Positions 6,292 to 14,862 of a stretch of 64,000 nt of DNA are shown piece after piece. Every line of letters starts with the position of its first letter. Positions within the stretch are counted from its first letter, which is position 1. The notes beneath the pieces were generated by a model. That model was not told the DNA's origin, did not search any database, and saw only the letters and a program-made list of their open reading frames with translations. The position numbers and the translations under genes are program-made. Origin of the DNA: Bacillota bacterium (GTDB lineage: Bacteria > Bacillota > DSM-12270 > Thermacetogeniales > Thermacetogeniaceae); the NCBI GenBank assembly GCA_013177945.1, contig JABLXW010000013.1:1-64000 (forward strand). The letters are read 5' to 3'.

Positions 6292-8709
6292 GTGATCACG
6301 GCCGGGGGGAAAGGAGTTGGATTGCGGCCTTTAACCTGCAACAAGCCGAAGCCCTTGCTTCCTGTCCTCAACAAGCCCATCATGGAACATTTGCTGCAGC
6401 ACCTCGCAGCCCAGGGTTTCCTGGAGATAGCCGTAACCCTCCAGTATCTGCCTGAATTGATTAAGGGATGCTTCGGAGAGGGGCAGCTCTACGGGTTAAG
6501 GCTCTACTACTTTGAAGAGATTTCTCCCCTCGGCACCGCAGGGGGGATTAAAAACGCGGAAAGCTTTCTGGATCAAACCTTTCTCGTCATCCCTGGCGAT
6601 AATCTGGTTGATTTTGATTTTCAGCCGGCCCTTGATTTTCACCGGGCGCGGGGGGCCCTTGCCACCCTGATTTTGGCCGGAACCGGGGCAGGTGCCGGCG
6701 CGGGGCGCGGTGTTGTGGTCGATCAGGATGGGCTGGTTCTGGATGTGGAGACTTCCCGGGAGTCCGGTCGGGAAAGAATCGCCCCCAATTTTATCAGTAC
6801 GGGAATATATATTTTCCAGCCTGAAGTCCTTCAGTATTTTCCCCGCGAAGCCATTTTCGACCTCCAGGCCGATTTGTTGCCCCTCCTCCTGCGGGAAAAG
6901 CGGCCCGTATACGGCTTCCCTGCCGGGGGTTACTGGTGCGACATCGGAGAGCTTCTTCAGTACCGCCAGGCCAACAGGGATTTTTTAAATGGCAGGGTGA
7001 AGCTGCCAGTTTCCGGCCGCCAGGTTCTTCCCGGTGTATGGGTAGGGGAAAACACCGAAATTCACCCCACAGCAGAGTTGAAGGCACCGGTTTATTTAGG
7101 CAGCAACTGTTATCTGGAGCAGAACGTATGTTTGGACAGCTTCTGCGTTATCGGGAATAACACGATCATTAAATCAGATTCCTTTCTCAAAGATTCAATT
7201 ATCTGGAATAATGTTTATCTCGACCAGGGGGTTCAGCTGAAAGGCGCCACCATTGCCGACCACGTCCGGATTAAGGCGCGGGCGGTTGTGCATGAGGATG
7301 CCGTGATTGGCTACGACTCGGTAATCGGCCAGCGCAGCGTAATCCGGCCGGGTGTCAGGGTATGGCCCAGTAAAGTGATCGAGGACAACGTGAGTGTCTG
7401 TTCCTCGCTTGTTTGGGGGCAGCGGATGGGCAAGAGCCTTTTTGGCCTTTTTGGGATTAAAGGGCTGATGAACGTGGAAATTACGGCAGACTTCGCGGCA
7501 AAGCTGGCAGCGGCGTACGGGTCAAGCCTGCGGGCCGGGGCAAAGGTAGTGGTGGGTGCAGACGGCCACCAGTTTTCGCAAATCCTTAAGCGGGTTTTTA
7601 CTGCCGGTCTTGTCGGGACCGGGGCGCGGGTTGTTGACCTGGGCCAGGTGACGACACCAGTCACGCGGTACGCCGTGAAGAGTTTGGGGGCGGACGGGGG
7701 GGTTCACATCCGGCAGGGACGCCCCGCACCGACAAATGAGGTTGTGATTGAGTTTTTCGATCAAAACGGGATTAACATCGACCGGAGCATGGAAAGGAAA
7801 GTCGAAAACACCTTTCGCCAGGAAGATTTCCGCCGGGCCGGGCCGGACCAGATAGGAGAAATCACCTTCTTCCCGCAGCTTCCGGAGGCGTACCAGCAGG
7901 CTCTCCTGCGTCTGGTGGACATCGACCTGATCCGCCGGCGCCGCTTTAAGATTGTTGTCGGATACGAGGACCCGGCCCTGGCGATGCTGGTGACCCCCCT
8001 TCTGGAAAAGCTGGGGTGCCAGGTTGCCGCGCTGCACTGGGTGCCGGGCAGCCGGGAAGAGGATCTGGCTCAGGTCGTGGGAAGGGCCCAGGCCCACCTG
8101 GGCGCCGGTCTGGACAGCAACACCGAGGTGCTGACCCTGGTAACCGAAGAGGGAAAGGTGGTAGGCGACGAGCTTTTGCTGGCCTTGGTTGCGCTGATTT
8201 ATTTGGCAGGCGAGAGAGCGGCGACCCTGGGAGTGCCGGTGACGGCGCCGGATGTCCTTGAGCAGCTTGCAGGGGAAAGCGAGGGGCAGGTGGTACGTAC
8301 GAAGGTCAATCCCAGGGCCCTGATGGAGGCTACAAGCGGAGCCTTCCAGCCCCTTTTCGACGCCGTTTATTTACTGGTTCTGGTCCTTGATTATCTTGCC
8401 CGGAAAGGCTGCACCCTTTCAGAAGTGGTCAGGCTGGTTCCTCCCTTCTACATCCACAAAGAATCCGTCTTCTGCCCGTGGGAGGAAAAGGGGAAAGTGA
8501 TGCGCAAGCTTGTCGAAGAGGCGAGGGAGCAGCGGGCCGAAATGATCGACGGCGTGAAGATTTTCCATGAATACGGCTGGGTCGTCGTGCTGCCGGATGC
8601 TGACGAACCTGTCTGCAGGGTTGTTGCGGAGGCGCAGTCCCAGAAAGCGGCGGAGGAGATGGCTGCGAGCTACGTCCTGAAAATTAAGCAGATTCTGGAA
8701 AGTGCCTGA
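6292..8709 (+). CDS. Sugar nucleotidyltransferase / hexapeptide / phosphomannomutase-like fusion with degenerate active sites
   Basis: An 805-residue three-part protein. Residues 1-230 are a GT-A nucleotidyltransferase domain (AGGKGVGLRPLT, KPKPLLPV, PLGTAGG, GDN). Residues about 235-365 are left-handed beta-helix hexapeptide repeats. Residues 380-800 are a phosphoglucomutase/phosphomannomutase fold. The signature GxGTR of the first domain reads GKGVG, losing Thr and Arg. In the mutase domain the phosphoserine loop (normally SASHNP-like, near residues 470-480) reads RQGRPAP, the DxDxDR metal loop near 606 reads DSNTEV, and no GEESGH sugar loop is seen. It is probably not an active mutase. GTG 6292 is the first canonical start, but VKA codons upstream match the family N-terminus, so translation may begin at a non-canonical codon (ATT 6277 or GTA 6283). 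The next gene is a GH15 glycosidase. Confidence 0.85.
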   Translation: MITAGGKGVGLRPLTCNKPKPLLPVLNKPIMEHLLQHLAAQGFLEIAVTLQYLPELIKGCFGEGQLYGLRLYYFEEISPLGTAGGIKNAESFLDQTFLVIPGDNLVDFDFQPALDFHRARGALATLILAGTGAGAGAGRGVVVDQDGLVLDVETSRESGRERIAPNFISTGIYIFQPEVLQYFPREAIFDLQADLLPLLLREKRPVYGFPAGGYWCDIGELLQYRQANRDFLNGRVKLPVSGRQVLPGVWVGENTEIHPTAELKAPVYLGSNCYLEQNVCLDSFCVIGNNTIIKSDSFLKDSIIWNNVYLDQGVQLKGATIADHVRIKARAVVHEDAVIGYDSVIGQRSVIRPGVRVWPSKVIEDNVSVCSSLVWGQRMGKSLFGLFGIKGLMNVEITADFAAKLAAAYGSSLRAGAKVVVGADGHQFSQILKRVFTAGLVGTGARVVDLGQVTTPVTRYAVKSLGADGGVHIRQGRPAPTNEVVIEFFDQNGINIDRSMERKVENTFRQEDFRRAGPDQIGEITFFPQLPEAYQQALLRLVDIDLIRRRRFKIVVGYEDPALAMLVTPLLEKLGCQVAALHWVPGSREEDLAQVVGRAQAHLGAGLDSNTEVLTLVTEEGKVVGDELLLALVALIYLAGERAATLGVPVTAPDVLEQLAGESEGQVVRTKVNPRALMEATSGAFQPLFDAVYLLVLVLDYLARKGCTLSEVVRLVPPFYIHKESVFCPWEEKGKVMRKLVEEAREQRAEMIDGVKIFHEYGWVVVLPDADEPVCRVVAEAQSQKAAEEMAASYVLKIKQILESA

Positions 8710-8743
8710 CGACGCGGCGCGGAAGAGAAAAAGGGGGATGGCA

Positions 8744-10726
8744 GTGCCGCGGGAACTGGTTTTGGGCAACGGGTCTTTTCTTGTTAATTTCGACGGGAAC
8801 TTGAATATGCGGGATTTTTACTATCCCTATGTGGGAGAACTGAATCACATCGGGGGAAGCAAAAACAGCATTGGAATCTGGTCGGAGGGGCAGTTTTCCT
8901 GGCTTGACGAGACGAGCTGGGAGAGGCGCCTTGCATACAAACCTGACTGCCTGATCACCAATGTTACGGCGAAAAATGACGCGATGGGCCTCGCCCTCGT
9001 CATGAACAGTACGGTGCACTACAGCGACAACGTTTATTTGATGAAAATGGCAGTTCATAATCTCCGCAAGGAAGAGCGCGAGGTCCGGATCTTTTTTACG
9101 CATGACTTTTCAATTGATGAGACCGAGGTGGGGGATACTGCCGTCTATAACCCCACACTGAATGCCGTTTACCACTACAAGAGGAATCGCTATATTCTGG
9201 TGAACGGGCGCACGAAGACCGAGGGCATTTTCCAGTACGCGACGGGAACGAAGCGCTTTCAGGGTGCAGAAGGAACCTGGCGCGATGCTGAAGATGGCAT
9301 CTTAGAGGGAAATCCCATTGCGCAGGGTTCGGTGGACAGCACCATCAGTTTTCGCCTTTTTCTTCCTCCGCGAGGGGAGCAGGTTTTATATTACTGGATT
9401 GTTGTGGGGGAAAATTTCACCGAAGTGAGGAATTTGAACAATTATGTTCTTGAGCAAACCCCTCCTACCATTTTTGAGAAAGTCGAAACCTACTGGCAGC
9501 GCTGGGTTAACAGGCACACCTTTAATTTCGGCAACCTCACTCCAGAGATCATCGAGCTTTTCAAGCGCAGCCTCCTGATCATGAGGACGCAGATTGACCG
9601 GAAGGGTGCGATTGTGGCAGCAACCGATTCGGATATTCTGCAATTTAACAGGGATCACTACTGCTACGTCTGGCCCCGGGACGGAGCGCTGGTTGCCCTC
9701 GCCTTGATCAAGGCTGGCTACCCCGAGCTCACAGAGAACTTTTTTCTTTTCTGCCAGCGCGGGCTTACGGAGGAGGGCTACCTGCTGCATAAATACAATC
9801 CCGATGGAACACCTGGTTCCAGCTGGCACCCCTGGATCTGCGGCAGCAAACCCCAGCTTCCCATCCAGGAGGATGAAACGGCTCTCGTCCTCTTTGCCCT
9901 CTGGGAATACTACCAGCGGGTTCGGGATCTTGATTTCCTCCAGAGCCTTTACAGAAATTTAATCCTTCCTGCTGCCGATTTTCTGGTAAGATATATTTAT
10001 CCGGAACTGAATCTGCCGATTGAAAGTTACGATCTTTGGGAGGAAAGAAGGGGGATCTTCACCTTTACGACGGCTGCAGTGTATGGGGGGCTGATGGCTG
10101 CAGCCAACTTTGCCCGCCTTTTTGCCGACGGCAGTAAAACCGAGGAATACGAGAGGACCGCCCAGCAGTTGCGGAAAGGGATGCTCGAACATCTTTACGA
10201 TGACTCCCTGGGCCGTTTTATCAGGGGAGTTTACATAGACCAGGAAGGAAACCTCCACCGGGATTTAACCCTGGAAAGCAGCCTCTTTGGTCTTTTCGAA
10301 TTCGGCGCTTTCGAACCTGCAGACCCGAAGGTAATTGCCACGATGCAGGCAATTGAGGCGGGTCTCAGGGTCAAAACGGAAGTGGGTGGAATCGCCCGCT
10401 ATACCGATGATCACTATTTCCAGAAATCCCGGGACATTGAAAACGTCCCGGGAAATCCCTGGCTCATCTGCACCCTCTGGTTAGGTGAATGGTACATTGC
10501 CTGTGCCACGGCGCCGGAACATTTAAAGCGCCCCCTGCAGATTCTCCAGTGGGTTGCCCGCCACGCTTTAAAAACGGGGATTTTGCCGGAACAGCTCCAC
10601 CCCTACACCGGGGAACCGGTTTCCGTTGCTCCCCTTACGTGGGCTCACGGCACCTTCGTTTTAGCGGTCCTGAAATACCTGGAGAAGTTCCACCAGCTTG
10701 GCTGGTACCACCAGCTGGAGTGGTAA
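8744..10726 (+). CDS. Glycoside hydrolase family 15 (glucoamylase/trehalase-like)
   Basis: About 660 residues. Residues 1-270 form the beta-rich N-terminal domain and the rest the (alpha/alpha)6 barrel. Family motifs visible are YVWPRDGALVALAL near residue 315, QEDETALVLFALWEYY, YDLWEERRGIFTFT carrying the likely general-acid glutamate, and LPEQLHPYTGEPVSVAPLTWAHG carrying the likely catalytic-base glutamate. It lacks a signal peptide, so it acts in the cytosol on alpha-glucans or a disaccharide. GTG 8744 is preferred since AAGGGGG lies six bases upstream; ATG 8738 is in frame but adjacent to the SD. It is nearly contiguous with the fusion gene, suggesting one operon for glucan or sugar-phosphate metabolism. 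Confidence 0.88.
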   Translation: MPRELVLGNGSFLVNFDGNLNMRDFYYPYVGELNHIGGSKNSIGIWSEGQFSWLDETSWERRLAYKPDCLITNVTAKNDAMGLALVMNSTVHYSDNVYLMKMAVHNLRKEEREVRIFFTHDFSIDETEVGDTAVYNPTLNAVYHYKRNRYILVNGRTKTEGIFQYATGTKRFQGAEGTWRDAEDGILEGNPIAQGSVDSTISFRLFLPPRGEQVLYYWIVVGENFTEVRNLNNYVLEQTPPTIFEKVETYWQRWVNRHTFNFGNLTPEIIELFKRSLLIMRTQIDRKGAIVAATDSDILQFNRDHYCYVWPRDGALVALALIKAGYPELTENFFLFCQRGLTEEGYLLHKYNPDGTPGSSWHPWICGSKPQLPIQEDETALVLFALWEYYQRVRDLDFLQSLYRNLILPAADFLVRYIYPELNLPIESYDLWEERRGIFTFTTAAVYGGLMAAANFARLFADGSKTEEYERTAQQLRKGMLEHLYDDSLGRFIRGVYIDQEGNLHRDLTLESSLFGLFEFGAFEPADPKVIATMQAIEAGLRVKTEVGGIARYTDDHYFQKSRDIENVPGNPWLICTLWLGEWYIACATAPEHLKRPLQILQWVARHALKTGILPEQLHPYTGEPVSVAPLTWAHGTFVLAVLKYLEKFHQLGWYHQLEW

Positions 10727-10814
10727 CTTCAGCCCGGTGCCGGCAACTGGTGCGAGCGGGAAGGGGAGATGAAGTCTGGATCAGGCCCACATCCATCTTG
10801 ACGAATTTGCAAGA

Positions 10815-11588
10815 ATGAAAACTTTCTTTCACAGCTTCGACCCCAGGGTGAAACTGATCAGCTGCCTGATTTTCCTGGTTGTTGCGGTTTCCCTCCGCAC
10901 CCTTGCGGGGCTGGCGGCGGCACTTCTGGTGATCGGTTTTTTTATCCTGGGCTCCCGTTTGCCCGTAGGGCGGATTTTTAAGAGGCTTGGTTTGATCGTC
11001 CCGGTGGTCCTGATGCTTGGTCTTTTTCTGCCCCTCCTTAGGCCCGGAACCCCTTTCTTCCAGTTGAAGCTCGGGATCACGACGCTGACCTTTACCTGGG
11101 AGGGTTTGCAGGCGGGGGCCATCTTCATGCTCCGCTTCCTTTGCGGAGCCCTCCTGTTGATCCTGGTTACCTTCACCACTCCTTTTCACGTTTTGCTCCG
11201 CTCCCTGTCTGACTTGAAGATCCCCCAGATTTTTACCCAGCTTATCCAGTTCACGCTGCGCTACTTTTTTGTTTTATACGACGAGGTAATCCGGATGCAG
11301 CGGGCGCGGCGCGCCCGCAATTTCCGGCCGGCACGGTCTTTATGGAACCGCCACACTTTAGCCACGCTGGGGGGATTGGTGGGAGTGCTCTTTATCCGCT
11401 CCTTTGAACGGGGAGAGAGGGTCTACCACGCCATGCTGGCACGCGGCTTTCAGGGGGAGATCCGGACCCTTGACCACTTTGAGGTTTGCCCAAAGGATCT
11501 TTTCCTGGGCGCGGTTATCTTGCTTTTAGGTGGACTAAGCCTGATGATTGACCGGGGAGGATGGGTATGGCTGCACTTATTGAAGTAG
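10815..11588 (+). CDS. ecfT: ECF transporter transmembrane component EcfT (CbiQ family)
   Basis: A 257-residue membrane protein with five or so helices. The FDPRVKL element at the N-terminus and the two coupling-helix signatures (the ARRARNF element near residue 165 and the ARGFQGE element near residue 211) are typical of EcfT/CbiQ, which link the ATPases to the substrate-binding S-component. ATG 10815 has no SD of its own. An in-frame CTG at 10776, seven bases after AAGGGGAG, would add the conserved lead-in HLDEFARMKTFFHSFDPRVKL and is the likelier true start. It overlaps the following ATPase gene by 22 bases. Confidence 0.88.
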   Translation: MKTFFHSFDPRVKLISCLIFLVVAVSLRTLAGLAAALLVIGFFILGSRLPVGRIFKRLGLIVPVVLMLGLFLPLLRPGTPFFQLKLGITTLTFTWEGLQAGAIFMLRFLCGALLLILVTFTTPFHVLLRSLSDLKIPQIFTQLIQFTLRYFFVLYDEVIRMQRARRARNFRPARSLWNRHTLATLGGLVGVLFIRSFERGERVYHAMLARGFQGEIRTLDHFEVCPKDLFLGAVILLLGGLSLMIDRGGWVWLHLLK

Positions 11589-12421
11589 AGGACCTGCATT
11601 TCCGGTACCACGATGGAACACCGGCCTTGCAGGGCATTACTTTAAAGATCGACCAGGGCGAAAAGGTTGCGATTTTGGGCCCCAACGGAGCAGGAAAGTC
11701 CACGCTGCTCCTTCACTTAAACGGAATTTACCACGCCCAGCAGGGGGTAGTCAGGGTAGCAGGGGAGAAAATTACCCGCGCCAACGAAAACTGGGTGCGG
11801 GGAAAGGTTGGTCTTGTTTTTCAGGATCCCGATGACCAGGTTTTTTCACCTACCGTCTGGGATGATGTAGCTTTTGGCCCCTTGAACCAGGGTCTGGACA
11901 GAACAACAGTTGAGGCGCGGGTCATGGAGGCCCTCCGGGCCGTCGGAATGTGGGATTTGCGGGCGAGGGCCCCCCATCATTTGAGCTACGGGCAAAAAAA
12001 GCGGGTTGCAATTGCGGGGATCCTTGCCATGAATCCGGAGATTATCATCCTCGATGAACCTACCGCCTTTCTCGATCCCGCAGGCCAGAGGGCGCTTTTT
12101 GAGATTTTGGAAAAGCTTCATGCGCGGGGAAAGACGATCATCATCGCGACTCACGATGTGGACCTTGCGGCCGAATGGGCCACTTCAGTTATTTTTCTCA
12201 AGGAGGGGAAATTGCTGGCCCAGGGCGACACCAGCCTTCTGGTGGAGGACTCCCTGGTACGGGAGGCGGATTTGAGACATCCCATCGTGAGTCAGGTATT
12301 CCGGCAGGTTCCCGCCCTGGTCATCCGCCCCCTCCCCAAGACGGTTGCAGAAGGCGCTCATCTGATCGCCCAGTTAGTTGGAGAAAAAGAGAGGAGGCGC
12401 GGGTTTTACATAATTTCTTGA
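11567..12421 (+). CDS. ecfA: ECF transporter ATP-binding protein EcfA (CbiO type)
   Basis: A 284-residue ABC ATPase. Walker A GPNGAGKST is near residue 40, the Q-loop FQDPDDQ near 85, the signature LSYGQKKRVAIAG near 140, Walker B IIILDEPTAFLDP near 160 and the H-loop THD near 195. ATG 11567 has a GGGGAGG site six bases upstream; ATG 11561 directly abuts it. Only one ATPase and no S-component (such as CbiM/NikM, BioY or RibU) are adjacent, so the transported micronutrient cannot be named. The stop codon TGA lies inside the -35 hexamer of the next promoter. Confidence 0.92.
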   Translation: MAALIEVEDLHFRYHDGTPALQGITLKIDQGEKVAILGPNGAGKSTLLLHLNGIYHAQQGVVRVAGEKITRANENWVRGKVGLVFQDPDDQVFSPTVWDDVAFGPLNQGLDRTTVEARVMEALRAVGMWDLRARAPHHLSYGQKKRVAIAGILAMNPEIIILDEPTAFLDPAGQRALFEILEKLHARGKTIIIATHDVDLAAEWATSVIFLKEGKLLAQGDTSLLVEDSLVREADLRHPIVSQVFRQVPALVIRPLPKTVAEGAHLIAQLVGEKERRRGFYIIS

Positions 12422-12446
12422 CACTCCAGATCTCCCTTGGTATAAT
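12418..12446 (+). promoter_or_regulatory. Consensus sigma-A promoter of the polyamine operon
   Basis: TTGACA (12418-12423), 17-base spacer, TATAAT (12441-12446): a perfect consensus. The -35 hexamer contains the stop codon of ecfA. The start codon of the arginine decarboxylase gene follows 41 bases downstream. Confidence 0.85.
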
Positions 12447-12487
12447 CTGTCTAGTTTGCATTCATGATATGGGGGAAGGGTTAGAGG

Positions 12488-12946
12488 ATGCTACCAGTGC
12501 CTAACCGTTATACCCTGGTCGCAGCGGCTGCAGAAGGAAAAAAGGAACTGACTGCCTTTGACCAGGCGCTTCTCAAAGCAGGAATTGGGAATGTAAATTT
12601 ACTTCGCGTCAGCAGTATCCTGCCTCCGGGTGCCGAGTATACACCTGCCCTGGCGGTGCCTCCTGGTTCCCTGGTTCCGATTGCCTACGGATCCCTGGTA
12701 AGCGAGGAGAAGGGATCTTTAATTGCCGCCGCTGTTGCGGTGGGAGTTGCTGCGAAGGATTTTGGAGTTATCATGGAATTTGCCGGTTACTGCAGGCAAA
12801 GAGAGGCCGAGGACCGGGTTCGCGAGATGATCGAGGAAGCTTTTGCATACCGCGGGATGAAGCTTCAGGAAATCAAGGTAATCGGGGTCGAACACAGGGT
12901 AATTCACTGCGGGTGCGTTTTTGCAGGCGTCCCCCTCTGGTACTGA
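12488..12946 (+). CDS. Pyruvoyl-dependent arginine decarboxylase
   Basis: A 152-residue proenzyme of the PvlArgDC family. The self-cleavage region LLRVSSILPPGAEY (near residues 39-52) contains the Ser-Ser pair at which the chain breaks to form the beta subunit and a pyruvoyl-capped alpha subunit. The IMEFAG element near residue 98 supplies the family's catalytic glutamate. It converts arginine to agmatine plus CO2. It is the first gene of an operon continuing with an aminopropyltransferase and an agmatinase, so together they make spermidine or an aminopropylated agmatine. A consensus promoter lies 41 bases upstream. Confidence 0.92.
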   Translation: MLPVPNRYTLVAAAAEGKKELTAFDQALLKAGIGNVNLLRVSSILPPGAEYTPALAVPPGSLVPIAYGSLVSEEKGSLIAAAVAVGVAAKDFGVIMEFAGYCRQREAEDRVREMIEEAFAYRGMKLQEIKVIGVEHRVIHCGCVFAGVPLWY

Positions 12947-13003
12947 CCGAACCCAATAAGCTGTCACCAGTCTAATTGAAGTAAGGAGCGCGAGAAGTCG
13001 GCA

Positions 13004-13846
13004 ATGGAATTGTGGTTTACCGAAAGGCAGAAATCCGGTGTGGGAATAACTTGCAAAGTGCTTCGGATTCTTCACCGCGAGATTACACCCTACCAGGAAA
13101 TCGTCGTGCTTGATACCGAACAATTTGGGCGCATGCTGGTTCTTGACGGAATGATTCAAACGACAATCTTCGATGAATTCGTTTACCATGAAATGCTGGC
13201 CCACGTACCCCTGTACACTCATCCTGCGCCTAGAGATGTCCTGATTATCGGAGGCGGAGATGGGGGAACGGCCCGGGAGGTCTTGCGCCACCCCGAGGTG
13301 GAAAAAATTACTCTCGTCGAGATCGATCGCAGGGTTGTGGAAATAAGCTCGCATTTCTTACCGGAACTGGCCTGTGCTTTCGACCACCCCAAGGTCGAGG
13401 TATGTTTTGAGGACGGCGTGGAATACGTGCGGAAAAAGGAAGCAAGTTATGACGTGATTCTGGTGGATTCCCCGGAACCCGTGGGACAGGCTGCCCGCCT
13501 GTTCAGCTCCGAATTTTATCAGGGGATTTTTCAGGCTCTCCGCCCTGATGGTCTTTTTGTTGCCCAAACGGAGTCCCCATTTTACAACAATGATTTAATT
13601 GCTAAAGTTTATCAAGAGGTCCACCGTATTTTTCCCATTGCTAAACTTTACCTGGCCGTGATCCCCACCTACCCGAGCGGACTCTGGAGTTTTACGCTGG
13701 GTTCTAAAAGATTCGATCCTGAAGCGATTTCCGAACATTGCAGCCTCTCCCGGGCATTTCGATACTATTCTCCGGAGATTCACCAGGCCGCTTTCAAGCT
13801 GCCGGCCTTTGTCAGAGCAATTCTTCCTCAGGGGGTAAAATCTTGA
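13004..13846 (+). CDS. speE: Polyamine aminopropyltransferase (spermidine synthase)
   Basis: A 280-residue enzyme with the N-terminal beta domain and a Rossmann methyltransferase-like fold. GGGDGGTAREVLRH (near residue 83) and LVEIDRRVVEISS form the decarboxy-SAM site; the gate-keeping loop reads DSPEP where most family members have DS(T/S)DP, so the second acid is Glu rather than Asp. Downstream FVAQTESP is typical. It transfers aminopropyl from decarboxylated SAM to putrescine or agmatine. No SAM decarboxylase gene is in the window. The stop TGA overlaps the TTG start of the next gene. Confidence 0.92.
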   Translation: MELWFTERQKSGVGITCKVLRILHREITPYQEIVVLDTEQFGRMLVLDGMIQTTIFDEFVYHEMLAHVPLYTHPAPRDVLIIGGGDGGTAREVLRHPEVEKITLVEIDRRVVEISSHFLPELACAFDHPKVEVCFEDGVEYVRKKEASYDVILVDSPEPVGQAARLFSSEFYQGIFQALRPDGLFVAQTESPFYNNDLIAKVYQEVHRIFPIAKLYLAVIPTYPSGLWSFTLGSKRFDPEAISEHCSLSRAFRYYSPEIHQAAFKLPAFVRAILPQGVKS

Positions 13847-14730
13847 GGCTGAGCAGCCTTTGCACCCGGGAGAGGTACTTTCTTGAAGCAAAGGACTCCT
13901 ATGAAGAGGCCAAAATTGTTTTAATCGGCGTTCCTCTTGATCTAACGGTTACCTTCCGCCCCGGGGCGCGTGAGGGGCCCCAGGCGATCCGCAGCGCCTC
14001 TCAGGGGCTGGAGGATTACAGCCCTTATCTCGACCGGACTCTGGTTGAGTGTGATTTCTACGATGGAGGGGATTTAATTTTACCTTTCGGGAACCTTGAA
14101 ATTTCCTTTAAAAGGATCGAGGAAACCTGCCGGGTGCTCCTGGAAGATCAAAAGTTTCCCTTCTTCTTGGGCGGAGAACACCTCCTCAGTTTTCCGGTTG
14201 TTAGGGTCCTTGCGGAGTTTTACCCGAACCTTGCCGTTTTGCATTTCGATGCCCATGCCGATCTGCGTAATGACTATCTCGGTGAAAATTATTCCCATGC
14301 CACGGTGATCAGAAGAATTTGTGAAATTGTGGGGGGCCGGAACGTCTTTCAGTTCGGAATCCGCTCTGGAACAAAAGAGGAGTTTCTCTACGGCCGTTCC
14401 TTCACCAATTTCTATCCTTTTGTTCTGAGCGAGGCCCTGGAGGCCTGCCGGGCGCGCCTCACGGGGCGCCCCCTTTACGTGACGGTAGATCTCGATCTGG
14501 TGGACCCTGCTTTTGCGCCCGGAACCGGTACCCCCGAACCGGGGGGGTTCACCCCTCAGGAGGTCTTTGGGATTTTAGGCATCCTCCAGGACCTTCATGT
14601 GGTTGGCTGCGATTTCGTTGAACTGGCGCCGCCTTACGACACCAACGGAATCACTGCTCTGCTTGCCGCAAAACTGGTGCGGGAAAGCCTGCTGGCCTTC
14701 TCCCGAAGCCTGGCTGTCTTTCCGGGTTAG
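13843..14730 (+). CDS. speB: Agmatinase / arginase family ureohydrolase
   Basis: A 295-residue binuclear manganese enzyme. Metal and active-site motifs are GGEHLLSFP near residue 110, HFDAHADLR near residue 135 and VTVDLDLVDPAFAPGTGTPEPGG near residue 220. It hydrolyses agmatine (or aminopropylagmatine) to putrescine (or spermidine) plus urea. TTG 13843 is chosen because AGGGGG lies seven bases upstream and the codon overlaps the speE stop (TTGA), typical of translational coupling; a longer in-frame reading inside speE has no support. Confidence 0.92.
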   Translation: MRLSSLCTRERYFLEAKDSYEEAKIVLIGVPLDLTVTFRPGAREGPQAIRSASQGLEDYSPYLDRTLVECDFYDGGDLILPFGNLEISFKRIEETCRVLLEDQKFPFFLGGEHLLSFPVVRVLAEFYPNLAVLHFDAHADLRNDYLGENYSHATVIRRICEIVGGRNVFQFGIRSGTKEEFLYGRSFTNFYPFVLSEALEACRARLTGRPLYVTVDLDLVDPAFAPGTGTPEPGGFTPQEVFGILGILQDLHVVGCDFVELAPPYDTNGITALLAAKLVRESLLAFSRSLAVFPG

Positions 14731-14738
14731 AGGTTGAG

Positions 14739-14846
14739 GTGAAACAGGCTCGGGTTTCTCTTTTTGATGAGGTTAGACTGCGGGGGAAGGAAAAAAGTTT
14801 TTCCAGGAGAATAAGTGATATTAACAGGCAAGATTTTAAAACGTGA
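14739..14846 (+). CDS. Possible 35-residue peptide (hypothetical)
   Basis: GTG 14739 follows AGAGGTTGA and opens a 35-codon frame rich in Arg/Lys/Asp that stops at 14844-14846, just before the SD of the next gene. No family is recognised. It fills most of the gap between speB and the small metal-binding protein. It may be only a leader region; confidence is low. Confidence 0.25.
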   Translation: MKQARVSLFDEVRLRGKEKSFSRRISDINRQDFKT

Positions 14847-14862
14847 AAGGAGGCTCTTGGAG

